This document shows positions 8,901 to 16,144 of a stretch of DNA of 64,000 nt, in pieces. The notes below the pieces were generated by a model, which saw only the letters and a program-made list of their open reading frames with translations, was not told the origin of the DNA and did no database searches. This DNA is from Prosthecobacter dejongeii (GTDB lineage Bacteria; Verrucomicrobiota; Verrucomicrobiia; Verrucomicrobiales; Verrucomicrobiaceae), in NCBI RefSeq assembly GCF_014203045.1, contig NZ_JACHIF010000002.1, positions 372,001 to 436,000 on the forward strand, read 5' to 3'. The first letter of the stretch is position 1, and each line of letters begins with the position of its first letter. The position numbers were made by a program, and so were the translations under genes.

Positions 8901-11851
8901 ATCTGAACGCCTACTTCACCACGCCTGGCAAAGTGACTTACCTGGGGGCCCCGAATAACACGGTTTCCCGCACGCTCACGGTCACTGTTTCAGACGGCGG
9001 CCTGAGCACCTCCACCACCAGCACGATCCATTTGGCACCGGTGAATGATCTACCGACTGACATCGCCGTCACCCCCTCAAACGTCCCCGAAAACAATGAG
9101 CCAAACGCCATTGTGGGAACCCTCAGCACCATTGACCCAGATGTGGGGGATACGTTCTCCTACAGCCTAGTGACGGGTGCTGGCAATACGGACAATGGCA
9201 GCTTCTCCATCGTGGGTAACACCCTGCGGATCATTCCCGGGGTGGACTTTGAAACCAAGCCTTCTTACTCGATCCGGGTGCGTTCTACCGAGGCGAGCAC
9301 TGCTTTTATTGAAAAGGCTCTAACCATCAACGTCAGAGACTTGCTGGAACAAGAAATTGCCTATGACGACTTCCGCAGACCTAGCGACTCGGGCAGTGGC
9401 TGGTCCACCAACTGGAGTGTGGCCAATCCAGCCGTGGCCAATCTGGTTTATCCGCCTCTGAATTCGGGCGGACAGGCGGCAGGCAGCGGTGCGGGGCAGA
9501 GATTCCGCACCTTGGGTGCGGCCCAGACGACCGGGGTGGTCTATGTCTCTGCGCTGCTGAAAGGCGGCGGCTACTGCAACATCACCCTTTATGATACTAC
9601 CCAGGAAAAAGTATCCTTCGGGGTGGTCTATGATCCTCTGAGAGGAACGTTCAATCCCAATTTTGGCTTGTTCGATGAAACGCGTCGATTCGAAGGAGGG
9701 GCAGCCATGGTTCCAACCGCAGTGCCCATCGATACGGCGACTCATTTGATCCTGGCCCGTGTGGACTTAGATCTCAATACCGTGGACATGTGGCTGGATC
9801 CGAATCTGGCTTTGCCACTGGGAGCACCGAACTGCACCAGCCGCGCTGGGTCTGCTTCCGGTGGTAACTACGACTTCAACCGAGTGCGGCTCGAAGTGAC
9901 AGGCACGGCAGTGATGGATGAACCACGCATCATGGCAGGAGATCGTCGGTTTGTGGCAGAGCGTTTGACGAGTGCGTCTATCGCTTCCCCTAGCGTGACC
10001 AATGTGAAAAATACCCGGGCCACCCTGGGTGGAGATATCTCTCAGACGGGCGGCACGGCCATCCTGGAACGTGGCGTGGTCTATTCGGCCACCGCCGTCA
10101 ACAGCAACCCGGAAGTGGGTGGGACCGGTGTTTTCCAGGCCACGGCCAGCGGCACCTCCACAGGCACGTTTACGGTCAATGTGGCGGGCTTGGTCGCGGG
10201 TACCAATTACAGATTTAAGGCCTACGCACGCAATGCCATCGGCACGACTTACACCTTAACGACGGGCAGCTTCCAAACGCTTTCCGTGCCTGAATCGATC
10301 CCCGGCGACAGCGGTGATGTGATCAGCAATAGCTTAGCCACCGGTGCTGATGGAACATCCACCATCGGCAATTACGGTGTGCTGCGTCGCGGCGGTTTCT
10401 TGGCCGAAAATGGCGTGTTTGCCTACCCAGGTTACCTGCTGACCGGTAGCGGCAGCCCTCAGGTCACCGCGGCAAACAATTCTGGCATCTGGAAGGTGCA
10501 GGGGGGAAATCCTCTCCTAGTTGCCCGCACGGGCACAACAGTGCCTGACGTGCCTGGCGCTTTGTTTGCCACGGTGCCAGAGGTACCGGGGCTGAGCGAA
10601 TCTGGCGACGTTTCAATGCTCTCTACCTTAGTCATTGGCAGCGGTGGTGTTACCAGCGCGAATGATACGGGTCTGTGGAGTGAAATCGGCGGTGGTGGTC
10701 TGCGCCTGCTGTTGCGTGAGGATGACAGCATTCCTTCCCTTGCGGGAGTAAAGGTGGGCTCATTTGCCTCCGGCGTGTATGCCACTGCCCGGACTGGAGC
10801 CAGCACAGGCGAAGCGGTCTTCTCCGTCACTTACAAAGGAGCCAGCACCAAAACGGCCCTGCTGCGCACCAGCGTCAGTGGTGCTACCACCACGGTGAGT
10901 GTGGTGGCCCAAGAGGGCGAGATCGCCCCGGGTGCTTCCCCGGCCGCGAATTACGTGAGTGTCGCGGGCAGCTACAGTGACCCAGGGCGCATGGATGCGC
11001 AGGGGAACTTCGTCTATTCGGCTCTGACCACCCCGGGCAACAAAGAAGGCATTTGGTATCAACCCGTCACGGGCGGCACGCCTAGCAAGGTATTCTTTGC
11101 AGGTGAAACTGCCCCTGGAACCGGAGGCGCCACCTTCGCCCGCCTGCAGCGCCCATCCATGGGCAGCAATGGATTCATCAGCTTCCGCGCCACGCTGAAC
11201 CTGAATGGAGACAATGCGACCAATGCCCGCAACGACGGCATTTGGAATGGCAGTGCATCGAATCCGGCTAGCTTCACCTGCGTGCTGCGTCGCGGAGATG
11301 GCGTGTCGAAGGTGTCGAACCTGCCCGTGGGCAGCCTGGTGGGGAACCCCTGGGGTGGCTGGCTGACCAACAGCAATCTGGGAGCCTGGAGAGCCTGGCT
11401 GGACGTGGATGGCGATGGCATCAGCTCCACGGCGGATGGAGACGTGAACGCGATCTTTGCCAACCTCTCTGGAACGATGCAACTGGCCGTGAAGGTGGGC
11501 GATGCAGCCCCCGGAACAACTGGAGCGACCTTCAGTGGTTTTGACCTGCCGATGGTGGGAGGCAACAACCAGTATGCAATCCTGGGGAATCTTTCCGGTG
11601 GCGACACGGTGACAGCGAATAACCAAGGTCTGTGGAAGAGCGCCCCGAATGGTGGAGCGCTGACGCTGGCGATCCGCAAAGGGGCGACCATCACCACCAC
11701 AGAAGGCCCGAAAGTGGTGACGAAGATTGACGTTCCAGGATCGAACCAAACGGACCGCCGCTGGGAGCAGCCAGTGATGGATAGCACGGGCCGCATGGTG
11801 GTTTACGTGACGTTCGCTGATGGCAGCACCAGCCAGGTGATCGTGCCGTAG
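2957..11851 (+). CDS. Giant secreted multidomain repeat protein (TIG, FG-GAP-like, BNR-like, cadherin-like)
   Basis: This 2964-aa protein is a probable surface or secreted adhesin; its ligand is unknown. A hydrophobic stretch ending in an AQA-type site (about residues 60-82) looks like a signal peptide. The true start may therefore be the in-frame ATG at 3131. Domain order from the sequence: an N-terminal region with lectin/LamG-like feel; IPT/TIG domain (about 304-384); seven 67-aa FG-GAP-like repeats (395-863); three TIG domains (about 862-1112); seven about 40-aa Asp-box-like repeats with DSGVTW (1133-1411); an Ig-like stretch; a fifth TIG (about 1514-1597); cadherin-like domains (about 1598-1712 and 2032-2128); a fibronectin-like domain (about 2343-2440); and a C-terminal region with repeated NxxGxW motifs. 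The C-terminus shows no PEP-CTERM or other anchor. A strong terminator follows 20 bases after the stop. Confidence 0.85.
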   Translation: MKKDLFTPWLSRMPQQPAMGTILPTTSKTKRGAWALLPASLKSRSSLRFAASLLPASFMPSRFLNLTVAFLLSFFAATSQAQIVDNFDDGNLGTNITGNGTGFSSIGQLGVSESGGVVNMTGSSYSTMVIQSNDTVNPFQATSTTTHFRFGTIAYASAWQRFWLGYRDSAFFDNHFFPDQPSAQGLYVSVISNTGFENAYNYTGNLVSHNGSIRTILASWNWSDVTQLSNLTVSLTTTDTTYSISFSGAVATPTFTVGASSGALTGLGSTSGKTFRVGVHNQSNGTSTAAVDAIIMGALPAAPPTVTNVTPATGSTVGGTTVMITGANFTGASAVTFGGTAATSFTVDSATQITAVTPAGTAGAASVLVTTAGGTNAANTLFTYTASTPLAALEAYLKAGNAEAGDFFGQVVAVSGDTAVVGAYSEGSNATGVNGNGADNSASYSGAAYIFTRTAGVWTQQAYLKASNSEAYDNFGCSVAVSGDTVVIGAYAEASSATGVNGNQADNSAVYSGAAYVFTRSGSTWTQQAYLKASNTEEYDTFGYSVAISGDTAIIGAQGESSNATGVGGNQADNSASTSGAAYVFTRSGSTWTQQAYLKASNTGEYDYFGLSVALSGDTAIIGAQGESSNATGVGGNQVNNSASFSGAAYIFSRSGSTWTQQAYLKASNSQADGRFGRSVDVSGDTAVIGAYGEASNATGVNGNQVNNSAYFSGAAYIFSRSGSTWTQQAYLKASNSAVSDNFGLSVAVSGNTAVIGAFAEDSNATGVNGNQADNSTSASGAAYVFTRSAGVWTQKDYLKASNTGENDRFGLSVAVSGHTAIIGASFEDSDATTVGGDGSNNNATEAGAAYIFNLGQAAIAPTVTNVSPATGSTAGGRSVTITGTDFTGATAVTFGGTAATSFTVDSATQITAVTPAGTAGTASVLVTTTGGTNAANTLFTYVSPPTVTNVAPARGPTAGGTSVTITGTDFTGATAVTFGGTAATSFTVDSATQITAVTPAGSAGAVSVLVTTAGGTNAANTLFTYIAPPTVTNVNPATGSTVGGTSVTITGTNFTGATGVTFGGAPASRVRVFNATTITATTPAGTAGPASVLVTTAGGTNVANTLFTYIVPNSAPSFNLPLGDLGPAGMVWTQRTSGFDSWNAITSSADGSKLAAVIFGGPIFTSADSGVTWTARENSRNWTSITSSADGSKLAATVSAGQIYTSTDSGVTWTARESSRSWTSITSSADGSKLAATTYAGPVYTSTDSGVTWTPRASGNFNWNSIASSADGSKLVAGAYGAPIHTSTDSGVTWTARDSSRNWNTVASSTDGSKLAAIAFGGQIYTSTDSGVTWVARDSNRNWNYIASSADGTKLVATVSFNLVYISGDSGVTWTPQDTSRRWSAVASSADGSKLAATVTNGQIFTSVPAPLPPVVKVLAGSGTSTTPNFAFNISPGPASDNGQTVSFTVTNNNNALFTTQPAIANNGTLTFTPGNTVGSAIVTVTAVDNGGTAAGGVDSSAAQTFTIQVLPPAPTVANVAPSSGTTFGGTSVTITGTEFTNATAVTFGGTAATSFTVDSATQITATTPAGTAGAASVLVTTPSGTNAANTLFTYVVPNFAPVITSNGGDATASINVAENSAAVTTVTATDADLPAQTLTFTKSGADAALFNLDSATGVLSFITAPNYEAPADSGLNNIYEVTVTVADTGSPALNDVQDLSIIVTDVNENPAIRPSSSFLAYETVNPTRDASGLIVYTTNNAATLAAQPFNRVRYRMDNTTGGVAYYADASFDAWGGLTVAGLKVPDAGNILTTQRNVTNVSIRSNHPRVINSNTELGRLEHWTNNYATPGIIGGSGSLYDYDDTPQTPIVGYGSFQLHNLSATVPETVFAWNNHSNGAVPEVGFGNATIGIHPDWTFTNTGTNAWRMQIYIENNFVPPAMSFTEDVVGNILFFNAPFQDDSASLTVTLSIADGTITGNAGTGITVGGTAISRTFTGSVADLNAYFTTPGKVTYLGAPNNTVSRTLTVTVSDGGLSTSTTSTIHLAPVNDLPTDIAVTPSNVPENNEPNAIVGTLSTIDPDVGDTFSYSLVTGAGNTDNGSFSIVGNTLRIIPGVDFETKPSYSIRVRSTEASTAFIEKALTINVRDLLEQEIAYDDFRRPSDSGSGWSTNWSVANPAVANLVYPPLNSGGQAAGSGAGQRFRTLGAAQTTGVVYVSALLKGGGYCNITLYDTTQEKVSFGVVYDPLRGTFNPNFGLFDETRRFEGGAAMVPTAVPIDTATHLILARVDLDLNTVDMWLDPNLALPLGAPNCTSRAGSASGGNYDFNRVRLEVTGTAVMDEPRIMAGDRRFVAERLTSASIASPSVTNVKNTRATLGGDISQTGGTAILERGVVYSATAVNSNPEVGGTGVFQATASGTSTGTFTVNVAGLVAGTNYRFKAYARNAIGTTYTLTTGSFQTLSVPESIPGDSGDVISNSLATGADGTSTIGNYGVLRRGGFLAENGVFAYPGYLLTGSGSPQVTAANNSGIWKVQGGNPLLVARTGTTVPDVPGALFATVPEVPGLSESGDVSMLSTLVIGSGGVTSANDTGLWSEIGGGGLRLLLREDDSIPSLAGVKVGSFASGVYATARTGASTGEAVFSVTYKGASTKTALLRTSVSGATTTVSVVAQEGEIAPGASPAANYVSVAGSYSDPGRMDAQGNFVYSALTTPGNKEGIWYQPVTGGTPSKVFFAGETAPGTGGATFARLQRPSMGSNGFISFRATLNLNGDNATNARNDGIWNGSASNPASFTCVLRRGDGVSKVSNLPVGSLVGNPWGGWLTNSNLGAWRAWLDVDGDGISSTADGDVNAIFANLSGTMQLAVKVGDAAPGTTGATFSGFDLPMVGGNNQYAILGNLSGGDTVTANNQGLWKSAPNGGALTLAIRKGATITTTEGPKVVTKIDVPGSNQTDRRWEQPVMDSTGRMVVYVTFADGSTSQVIVP
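4139..5545 (+). repeat. Seven tandem 201-bp repeats (FG-GAP-like blades)
   Basis: Units start at 4139, 4340, 4541, 4742, 4943, 5144 and 5345, so the period is exactly 201 bases (67 codons) throughout. Each unit codes for AYLKASN, an FG pair, SVAVSGDTAVIGA, SNATGVNGNQ, SGAAYVFTRS and TWTQQ. Units 3-6 are also very similar at DNA level. The pattern resembles integrin-alpha-type FG-GAP repeats. Confidence 0.9.
6353..7190 (+). repeat. Seven tandem about 120-bp repeats (Asp-box/BNR-like)
   Basis: Units begin at the Trp codons at 6353, 6476, 6596, 6716, 6839, 6959 and 7079, giving spacings of 123, 120, 120, 123, 120 and 120 bases. Each codes for WTAR, a Trp, SSADGSKLAA, then IYTSTDSGV. The last unit stops before the DSGV segment. 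The SxDSGxTW signature is the Asp-box of sialidase-like propellers. Confidence 0.88.
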
Positions 11852-11870
11852 TCCTGTAAAGGTTTCTGGT

Positions 11871-11907
11871 AAAAGGCGCGGCCTGCAAAGGTCGCGCCTT
11901 TTTCTTT
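11871..11907 (+). terminator. Rho-independent terminator after the giant gene
   Basis: A 14-bp stem (AAAAGGCGCGGCCT against AGGTCGCGCCTTTT, one G-U pair) closes on a GCAA loop of the GNRA class and runs into T-rich sequence (TTTTTCTTT). It lies 20 bases after the stop at 11851. Confidence 0.9.
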
Positions 11908-12240
11908 GCCCAGCTTTGGAGTCTGGAACGCTGGAACTTTGCTTGCTTTCGTCGCCCCTTCGTCTGAAGTCGTCTTATTTCTCCAGGGTAAGTCCTGTGT
12001 TTAGCGGTGAGTGAACTCGGGAAATGAACGGCGTGAGATGGGCGGAATGTGAGGCCTGGAGAAAAGACGATTTCGAATCAAGGATGCTGAAATGGTCTTG
12101 CGTAGGCATCAGACTTTTGGTTTGATGATAAAGTTAATTCTTATTTAATGGATGATTAATCCTGAGGCGTGTGTTCAAAAGCACCCGTTTAGGTTGTCAG
12201 CCATGATGAGATGACTTGTCAGTTTTGAACCGTTACTCAG
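11908..12240. other. Intergenic stretch before small ORF
   Basis: No gene is supported here. The last part (about 12120-12165) is AT-rich, with TTAATTCTTATTTAATGGATGATTAAT-like composition, and may hold a promoter reading into the small ORF at 12241. No clear -35/-10 pair was picked. Confidence 0.35.
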
Positions 12241-12396
12241 ATGAAAATTCGCTACGTGATGCCTTTGAAAATGCTGTTCCTCATGGCTGTTGCCTATGGC
12301 CCCACTCCACTGCCCCTGGTGGCGCAGACGGTGAATCTCAAAAATACGGCGCAGAGTCCTGGTGAAGGACATTCCGTGAAGGCTAACAACTGGTAG
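12241..12396 (+). CDS. Possible 51-aa secreted peptide
   Basis: A short frame, ATG to TAG, codes for a basic start (MKIRYVMPLK), a hydrophobic core (MLFLMAVAYG), a Pro/Leu stretch and a VAQ cleavage-like site. A 20-residue polar tail follows. That is the layout of a signal peptide with a tiny mature peptide, or of a truncated gene for a larger exported protein. There is no Shine-Dalgarno sequence before the ATG. An AT-rich promoter-like segment lies about 80 bases upstream. Its last 14 bases overlap the 3' end of the opposing moaB gene. No family is recognised and it may be non-coding. Confidence 0.33.
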   Translation: MKIRYVMPLKMLFLMAVAYGPTPLPLVAQTVNLKNTAQSPGEGHSVKANNW

Positions 12397-12868
12397 GAAC
12401 CCGCTGGGCCAGTTTGACCGCGTGGGGAATGGCGCCTAACACGAAGCTGAGGCATTCGACCGCGCCCTGGGGTTTCCCAGGCAGGGCGATCACGAGGGCG
12501 CGATCCACAATCGCCGCGAGGCTGCGGCTCAGAATCGCATTCGGTGTGATCTCAACGGAGCGCATGCGCATCAATTCACCAAAGCCAGGAATCTCTACCC
12601 GCATGATGCCGCGGATGGCTTCCGGGGTGACGTCCCGCACATCCACTCCTGTGCCGCCGGTGGTGAGGATGAGCCCGCAGCCTTGGGCATTGAGTGAGCG
12701 AATGGCCGACTGGATGCGTTCGAGGTTGTCTGGCACAATGACTTCGCCGATGACCTGCCAGCCGTAGCCCTCCGCGGCTCGGCGCAGAGCGGGGCCACCG
12801 AGATCTTCATAGACGCCTTGGCTGGCGCGATCTGAGACAGTGATGATGCCGACGGGGAGAGTGGACAT
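12383..12868 (-). CDS. moaB: MoaB/Mog-family molybdopterin biosynthesis protein
   Basis: This is a 161-aa cytoplasmic protein of the MoaB/MogA family, which binds molybdopterin and adenylates it before molybdate insertion. Visible hallmarks are the N-terminal GIITVSDRAS, the binding loop LTTGGTGVDVRDVTPEA and the C-terminal ALPGKPQGAVEC. Length is that of single-domain members. The start codon lies 9 bases after the moaC stop, so the two genes form one transcription unit and probably one pathway. Whether it acts as MogA (adenylyltransferase) or as the less well understood MoaB cannot be told from sequence. No other moa/moe gene is in the window. Confidence 0.92.
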   Translation of the reverse strand: MSTLPVGIITVSDRASQGVYEDLGGPALRRAAEGYGWQVIGEVIVPDNLERIQSAIRSLNAQGCGLILTTGGTGVDVRDVTPEAIRGIMRVEIPGFGELMRMRSVEITPNAILSRSLAAIVDRALVIALPGKPQGAVECLSFVLGAIPHAVKLAQRVPTSC

Positions 12869-12877
12869 GGGAGCGCT

Positions 12878-13333
12878 TTAGGGGAGGGGAGTTTTGGTTT
12901 TGGAAACCAGGCCGATATCGGTGATCTGCATGGATTTGTCCACGGCCTTACACATGTCATAAATAGTCAGGGCGGCGATGCTGACCGCTGTGAGGGCCTC
13001 CATTTCTACCCCGGTGGCAGCAGTGGTTTTCACTGTGGCCAGGATTTGAACAGCCTCTGTTTGCAGATCAAAATCCACGGCCACTTTGCTCAGAGGAATC
13101 TGATGGCAGAGGGGGATGAGGTGTTGCGTTTGCTTGGCTGCCTGGATGGCTGCGATGCGCGCCACGGCGAGGACATCTCCCTTTTTGTGACCATTTTCCT
13201 GGATGAGACGCAGGGTCTCGGGATGCAGGAGGATCTTCCCTTGAGCCACGGCTTCACGCAGGCAGGGCTGTTTGTCAGAGATATCGACCATGCTGGCTTT
13301 TCCAGCATCGTCCAGATGTGTGAGGGAGGGCAT
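12878..13333 (-). CDS. moaC: Cyclic pyranopterin monophosphate synthase
   Basis: MoaC converts the cyclic GTP product of MoaA into cyclic pyranopterin monophosphate, the first stable molybdenum cofactor intermediate. The 151-aa protein starts [19 protein letters not shown], which lines up with known MoaC starts. For that reason the ATG at 13333 is preferred over the in-frame ATG at 13354. Family signatures are [21 protein letters not shown] and the active-site segment YDMCKAVDK with its catalytic Asp and Lys. It is first gene of a moaC-moaB pair and runs divergently from the DUF1501 gene, so a promoter should lie between 13334 and 13428. Confidence 0.95.
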   Translation of the reverse strand: MPSLTHLDDAGKASMVDISDKQPCLREAVAQGKILLHPETLRLIQENGHKKGDVLAVARIAAIQAAKQTQHLIPLCHQIPLSKVAVDFDLQTEAVQILATVKTTAATGVEMEALTAVSIAALTIYDMCKAVDKSMQITDIGLVSKTKTPLP

Positions 13334-13428
13334 ACTTTGATGATGGCAAGACATTGTCCTGTGCTCAAATGGAAGTCTTGAGGGCTGGGGTGGATAGAGT
13401 GGCCTGGCCTGGGCCGTAAGTTGCTATC

Positions 13429-14835
13429 ATGGCCCCCGCTTTTGAAAATCGCTTGAATCGCCGTCTGTTGCTTCAGCGTTCCGCTGCTGGATTCGGTGCA
13501 CTCGCCCTGCGTGGACTGCTGAGTGCCACGGAAACGGAGAATCCGCTGGCGGCCAAAAAGCCGCATTTCCCAGCGCGAGCTAAGAGGGTGATCTTTCTCT
13601 TCATGAAGGGCGGGCCTTCCCATGTGGACACCTTTGATCCGAAACCTTTGTTAGACCGTGATCATGGAAAGCCGCTGCCATTTGCACTGCCTCGCGTGAC
13701 CTTTGCGAAGACGAGCACACTGCTGAAATCGCCATGGAAGTTCAAAAACTACGGTGAGAGCGGCCTGCCAGTGAGTGATCTTTTTCCGCATGTGGCCAAG
13801 TGTGTGGATGACCTCTGCATCATGCGCTCGCTGCATGGGACGAATCCGGCTCACGGTGGCGCTTTGCTGAAGCTGCACACGGGCAGTGATACCTTCGTTC
13901 GCCCGAGCCTGGGAGCCTGGGTGAGTTATGGCCTAGGCACCGAAAACTCGGACTTGCCTGGCTTCGTCACCATCTGCCCCACACTGGCGCATGGCGGGGT
14001 CAATAACTGGGGCTCCGCTTTCCTACCCGCCTGGGCCCAAGGCACGCCGATGGGGAATGCGAGCGTGCCGGCGGCTCAAGCTGTGGTACGGCACATTCAT
14101 AGCCCTCTGAAGGTGCCAGAGTTACAACGTTTGCAGTTAGACCTGGCGAGTAAAATGAACCGGCAGCATCTGGGCACGACGGGGGAGAATGCCGATCTGG
14201 AAGCTCGGATCAATTCCTTCGAGCTCGCCTTTCGCATGCAGTCGGCCATGCCGGAATTGCAGGATATCGGGGGCGAAACGGAAGCTACGAGGAAGCTCTA
14301 TGGCCTAGACGATCCCGTGACGCAAAACTTTGGCCGCCAGTGTCTGATGGCACGGCGTTTTGCAGAGCGTGGCGTGCGCTTCATCCAGGTGACGCATAGT
14401 GATGCCAATGTTCAGTGGGATCAGCACGGTGATTTGATCAAAGGCCACACCAAGAATGCAGCAGAGGTGGATAAACCCATCGCCGGCCTGCTGCATGATC
14501 TGAAGTCACGCGGTCTGCTGGAAGATACCCTTGTGGTCTGGGGTGGTGAATTTGGCCGCACGCCTGTGGCGCAGGGCGGAGATGGGCGGGACCACAATCC
14601 TGAAGGCTTTACCATGTGGATGGCAGGCGGCGGGGTGAAAGGCGGCATCGCATACGGAGCCACGGATGATTACGGTTACTTCGCCACAGAGAACAAGGTT
14701 CACATCCATGACTTTCACGCGACCATCCTGCACATCCTCGGGCTAGATCACGAAAAGCTCACCTATCGTTATGCAGGCCGTGACTTCCGCCTCACGGATG
14801 TCCACGGCCATGTGGTGAAGGATATTTTGGCCTAG
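13429..14835 (+). CDS. DUF1501 family exported protein
   Basis: A 468-aa member of the DUF1501 family, which is heavily expanded in Planctomycetes and Verrucomicrobia and has an alkaline-phosphatase/sulfatase-like fold. The substrate is not known. The N-terminus [20 protein letters not shown] reads as a Tat-type signal with a twin arginine. Family motifs are [34 protein letters not shown] and, near the end, [16 protein letters not shown], which includes likely metal-binding Asp and His residues. Members are often paired with a DUF1553/DUF1549 cytochrome-like gene, but no such partner is next to it. It is flanked by moaCB on the opposite strand and converges on the methyltransferase gene. Confidence 0.9.
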   Translation: MAPAFENRLNRRLLLQRSAAGFGALALRGLLSATETENPLAAKKPHFPARAKRVIFLFMKGGPSHVDTFDPKPLLDRDHGKPLPFALPRVTFAKTSTLLKSPWKFKNYGESGLPVSDLFPHVAKCVDDLCIMRSLHGTNPAHGGALLKLHTGSDTFVRPSLGAWVSYGLGTENSDLPGFVTICPTLAHGGVNNWGSAFLPAWAQGTPMGNASVPAAQAVVRHIHSPLKVPELQRLQLDLASKMNRQHLGTTGENADLEARINSFELAFRMQSAMPELQDIGGETEATRKLYGLDDPVTQNFGRQCLMARRFAERGVRFIQVTHSDANVQWDQHGDLIKGHTKNAAEVDKPIAGLLHDLKSRGLLEDTLVVWGGEFGRTPVAQGGDGRDHNPEGFTMWMAGGGVKGGIAYGATDDYGYFATENKVHIHDFHATILHILGLDHEKLTYRYAGRDFRLTDVHGHVVKDILA

Positions 14836-14855
14836 CCCCCCATCGGGAAGGGGGC
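14835..14855. terminator. G/C hairpin between convergent genes
   Basis: GCCCCC (14835-14840) can pair with GGGGGC (14850-14855) over a 9-base loop, starting at the last base of the DUF1501 stop codon. No T-run follows on either strand, so this is only a candidate for a shared 3' end. Confidence 0.35.
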
Positions 14856-14880
14856 GAAACTTGAAGTTAGACTTTGGGCC

Positions 14881-16050
14881 TCACCAGGCTGCCACGACTT
14901 CGTAGGCGTAACCGACGAGGTATTCCGTCTCGGGGATGGTGGCGAGGATGGGATGATCTGGGCGCTGGCTGTACATCGCCACGCGGCGCAGGGTCTTGCG
15001 AGCATCCACGGCAGCATCTTCGATGCTGGAATGAAACTCGCCGGTGCTGACGTGGTGGCTGCAACTGTAGGTGGCCATGATGCCGCCAGGTTGCAGCATT
15101 TTCAATGCGCGCAGATGGATCTCTTTATATCCCCGCATGGCGTCCTTCACATTGGCCTTAGTCTTGGTGAATGAAGGGGGATCGAGAATGATGAGGTCGT
15201 AAGTCGCGCCGCTGGATTCCTGCTGCTTGAGAAAATCGAAGCAGTTCGCGGCGATGAAAGTGACCTTGGCTCCGGAAATTTCAGCGTTCTTTTTGGCCAG
15301 CTCGGTGGCGCTTTCGCTGATGTCCACGGCAGTGACTTCGGCCGCTCCTGCCAGGGCACAGGCTTGGGCAAAGCCTCCCTGATTGCTGAAGCAATCCAGA
15401 ACGCGTCGTCCCTTGGCCAGCTTGGCGGCGTGCTGGTAGTTGTCGAGCTGGTCGAGATACAAGCCCGTTTTTTGACCTTCGATGAGATCGGCGTGAAATG
15501 CGCTGCCTTCATGTCGAACCACAAAAGGTTCAGGGGTTTCGCCATAGACCACGCCTTTGATTTGCTCCAGCCCTTCTGCCTTGCGCACGCCACCTTCATT
15601 GCGCTGGATGATGCCCTTGGGGGAGAAAATCTGCACCAGGGCCTGGATGATGAGATCCTGGCGCATGGCCATGGCCAAGGTCAGCGTTTGAAGGACGAGG
15701 TAATCACCATAACGGTCCACCACCACCCCTGGCAGGCCATCGGATTCACTCCACACGACGCGGCAAAGGCTGGTATCTACCCCGGCATCGGTGCGGGCTT
15801 TCAGGGCGCGCTCGATGCGGCGTGTGAAGAAATCCAGATCCAAATCCTGACGGCGATAAGAGAAAAGCCGCGCACTGATCTGCGATTGTGGATTGTAGAT
15901 GGCACTGCCCATGGGCTTGCCGCGTGCGTCCTGCAACTGCACCACATCTCCGGGTTTAGGCTCGCCAAAGCGGCCTTTGATCTCGGTGGCATACACCCAA
16001 ACATGACCGTGGAAAATGCGTGCGCGAGGCTGGATAGAGAGTGTGGGCAT
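14881..16050 (-). CDS. rlmI: RlmI-like 23S rRNA (cytosine-C5) methyltransferase
   Basis: A 389-aa class I SAM-dependent methyltransferase of the RlmI (YccW) group, which methylates a cytosine of 23S rRNA at C5. The N-terminal about 75 residues form a PUA-like RNA-binding domain. The catalytic domain shows the SAM loop VLDCFSNQGGFAQACALAGA, the acidic VTAVDIS and the LILDPPSFTKTK motif. A YSCSHHVS segment probably carries the catalytic Cys. The frame is open upstream to 16200, but the ATG at 16050 (MPTLSIQPRARIFHGHVWVY) matches the usual family start; no Shine-Dalgarno sequence precedes it. The exact target nucleotide is inferred from the family. Confidence 0.85.
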   Translation of the reverse strand: MPTLSIQPRARIFHGHVWVYATEIKGRFGEPKPGDVVQLQDARGKPMGSAIYNPQSQISARLFSYRRQDLDLDFFTRRIERALKARTDAGVDTSLCRVVWSESDGLPGVVVDRYGDYLVLQTLTLAMAMRQDLIIQALVQIFSPKGIIQRNEGGVRKAEGLEQIKGVVYGETPEPFVVRHEGSAFHADLIEGQKTGLYLDQLDNYQHAAKLAKGRRVLDCFSNQGGFAQACALAGAAEVTAVDISESATELAKKNAEISGAKVTFIAANCFDFLKQQESSGATYDLIILDPPSFTKTKANVKDAMRGYKEIHLRALKMLQPGGIMATYSCSHHVSTGEFHSSIEDAAVDARKTLRRVAMYSQRPDHPILATIPETEYLVGYAYEVVAAW

Positions 16051-16144
16051 GGCAGGAAGAAAGACGAACCCTCTCCATGCAGCGGGATGACCGCTAGGGC
16101 AACTGCGAAGCCGCCGAAAGTCGTCTCGTGCGCCTGGGCAAAAC

